A stretch of DNA of 13,675 bases from CAZVWV01 sp964631745 (GTDB taxonomy: Bacteria > Bdellovibrionota_C > UBA2361 > JBGSMV01). The first letter of the stretch is position 1; every line of letters begins with the position of its first letter. The stretch spans positions 1-13,675 of the forward strand of contig CAZVWV010000111.1 of assembly GCA_964631745.1 (NCBI GenBank). The letters are read 5' to 3'. The position numbers and the translations under genes were made by a program. Shown in pieces: positions 13,384 through 13,675 of the stretch. The notes under the pieces were generated by a model. It ran no database searches and was not told the origin of the DNA. It worked only from the letters and a program-made list of their open reading frames with translations.

Positions 13384-13675
13384 AATATTTATCTCCAAGA
13401 TCCGTTAAACGTGATACCTGAAAAAAACCTGTGAGAATAACTTCCTATAACCGGCAAGAATCAGAGCAATCCCCAAGCTCATGCCGCTTTGGTGTTTTGA
13501 ACAGTAATGAGAGCGTTACGATGACAAGCCCGCGCCAGTCGCTAGTAGCCGGAACCTGCGGTTCCCTGCGCACTCTCAGGAAGGTTATGCAGAGCTGGGG
13601 GTATTGTGTGATTTAGGGCTTTGGGCGGAAAAGGGGCCGGACGTGGCAGGGTGGGTATTAGCGGGTTTTGTTTGG
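13384..13675. other. Right-end region without a supportable gene
   Basis: It should contain the promoter of the leftward 94-residue gene, but no convincing -35/-10 pair was found. A short perfect hairpin GGAACC-TGC-GGTTCC lies at 13551-13565. A plus-strand frame (GTG 13431 to 13616) has no ribosome binding site and no recognisable composition, so it is not called. Confidence 0.4.

Noticed and set aside
13500..13540. Sigma54-like TGGCGC...TTG pattern on the minus strand
   Set aside because: The spacing from GG does not reach a GC at the -12 position, so the consensus is not met.
13431..13616. 61-codon plus-strand frame starting with GTG
   Set aside because: No ribosome binding site, Ser/Arg-rich composition without pattern, and it overlaps the expected promoter region of the leftward small gene.
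13611..13622. 12-base match to the minus strand of the tolQ leader hairpin (4776-4787)
   Set aside because: Several 12-base matches are expected by chance in a window of this size searched on both strands.

Overview
The window looks like chromosomal DNA from a Gram-negative (diderm) bacterium of roughly balanced base composition. It carries a complete Tol-Pal envelope system (tolQ, tolR, tolA, tolB, pal, cpoB), which only makes sense with an outer membrane. The FapA-like fragment, the NAD-type glyceraldehyde-3-phosphate dehydrogenase, the lipoprotein form of CpoB and two small proteins of a kind I associate with deltaproteobacteria-like lineages point loosely that way, but the lineage cannot be fixed from the sequence alone. 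I see no transposase, integrase, CRISPR array, phage gene, toxin-antitoxin pair, tRNA or rRNA.

Left part (1-4488). Reading leftwards: a FapA/DUF342 protein cut by the window edge (1-324) lies 12 bases downstream of a PfkB-family sugar/nucleoside kinase (337-1338). Diverging from the kinase, behind a good promoter (1441-1469), is an unrecognised membrane-anchored protein of 397 residues (1524-2717). It converges tail to tail, 10 bases apart, with a leftward gap-tpiA pair (4488-2728) for lower glycolysis, which lacks the pgk gene often found between them.

Middle (4489-9783). A 333-base leader holding a TATAAT-type promoter, a nine-codon ORF and a hairpin precedes tolQ. Then follow tolR, tolA (no ATG start) and tolB. 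A 228-base gap with promoter-like and terminator-like elements separates tolB from pal, and pal is followed by cpoB. TolQ-TolR form the proton-driven inner-membrane motor, TolA spans the periplasm, TolB and the lipoprotein Pal link it to the outer membrane and peptidoglycan, and CpoB coordinates the system with cell-wall synthesis. cpoB has a terminator-like perfect hairpin inside its signal-peptide codons.

Right part (9787-13675). ribF (FMN/FAD synthesis), an rluD-type pseudouridine synthase and pgeF (yfiH) follow cpoB with gaps of 3-4 bases or an overlap, so they probably share its transcript, which ends at a hairpin overlapping the pgeF stop codon. After a 277-base non-coding gap comes a short DUF465/YdcH-like protein with a very strong ribosome binding site and a strong intrinsic terminator. 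It converges with a small leftward gene of unknown function. The last ~290 bases contain no gene I can support.

Most of this is conserved housekeeping. The parts worth a second look are the RNA-level structures around tolQ, pal and cpoB, the 397-residue orphan and the two small proteins at the right end. I did not find clear evidence of a new multi-gene system.
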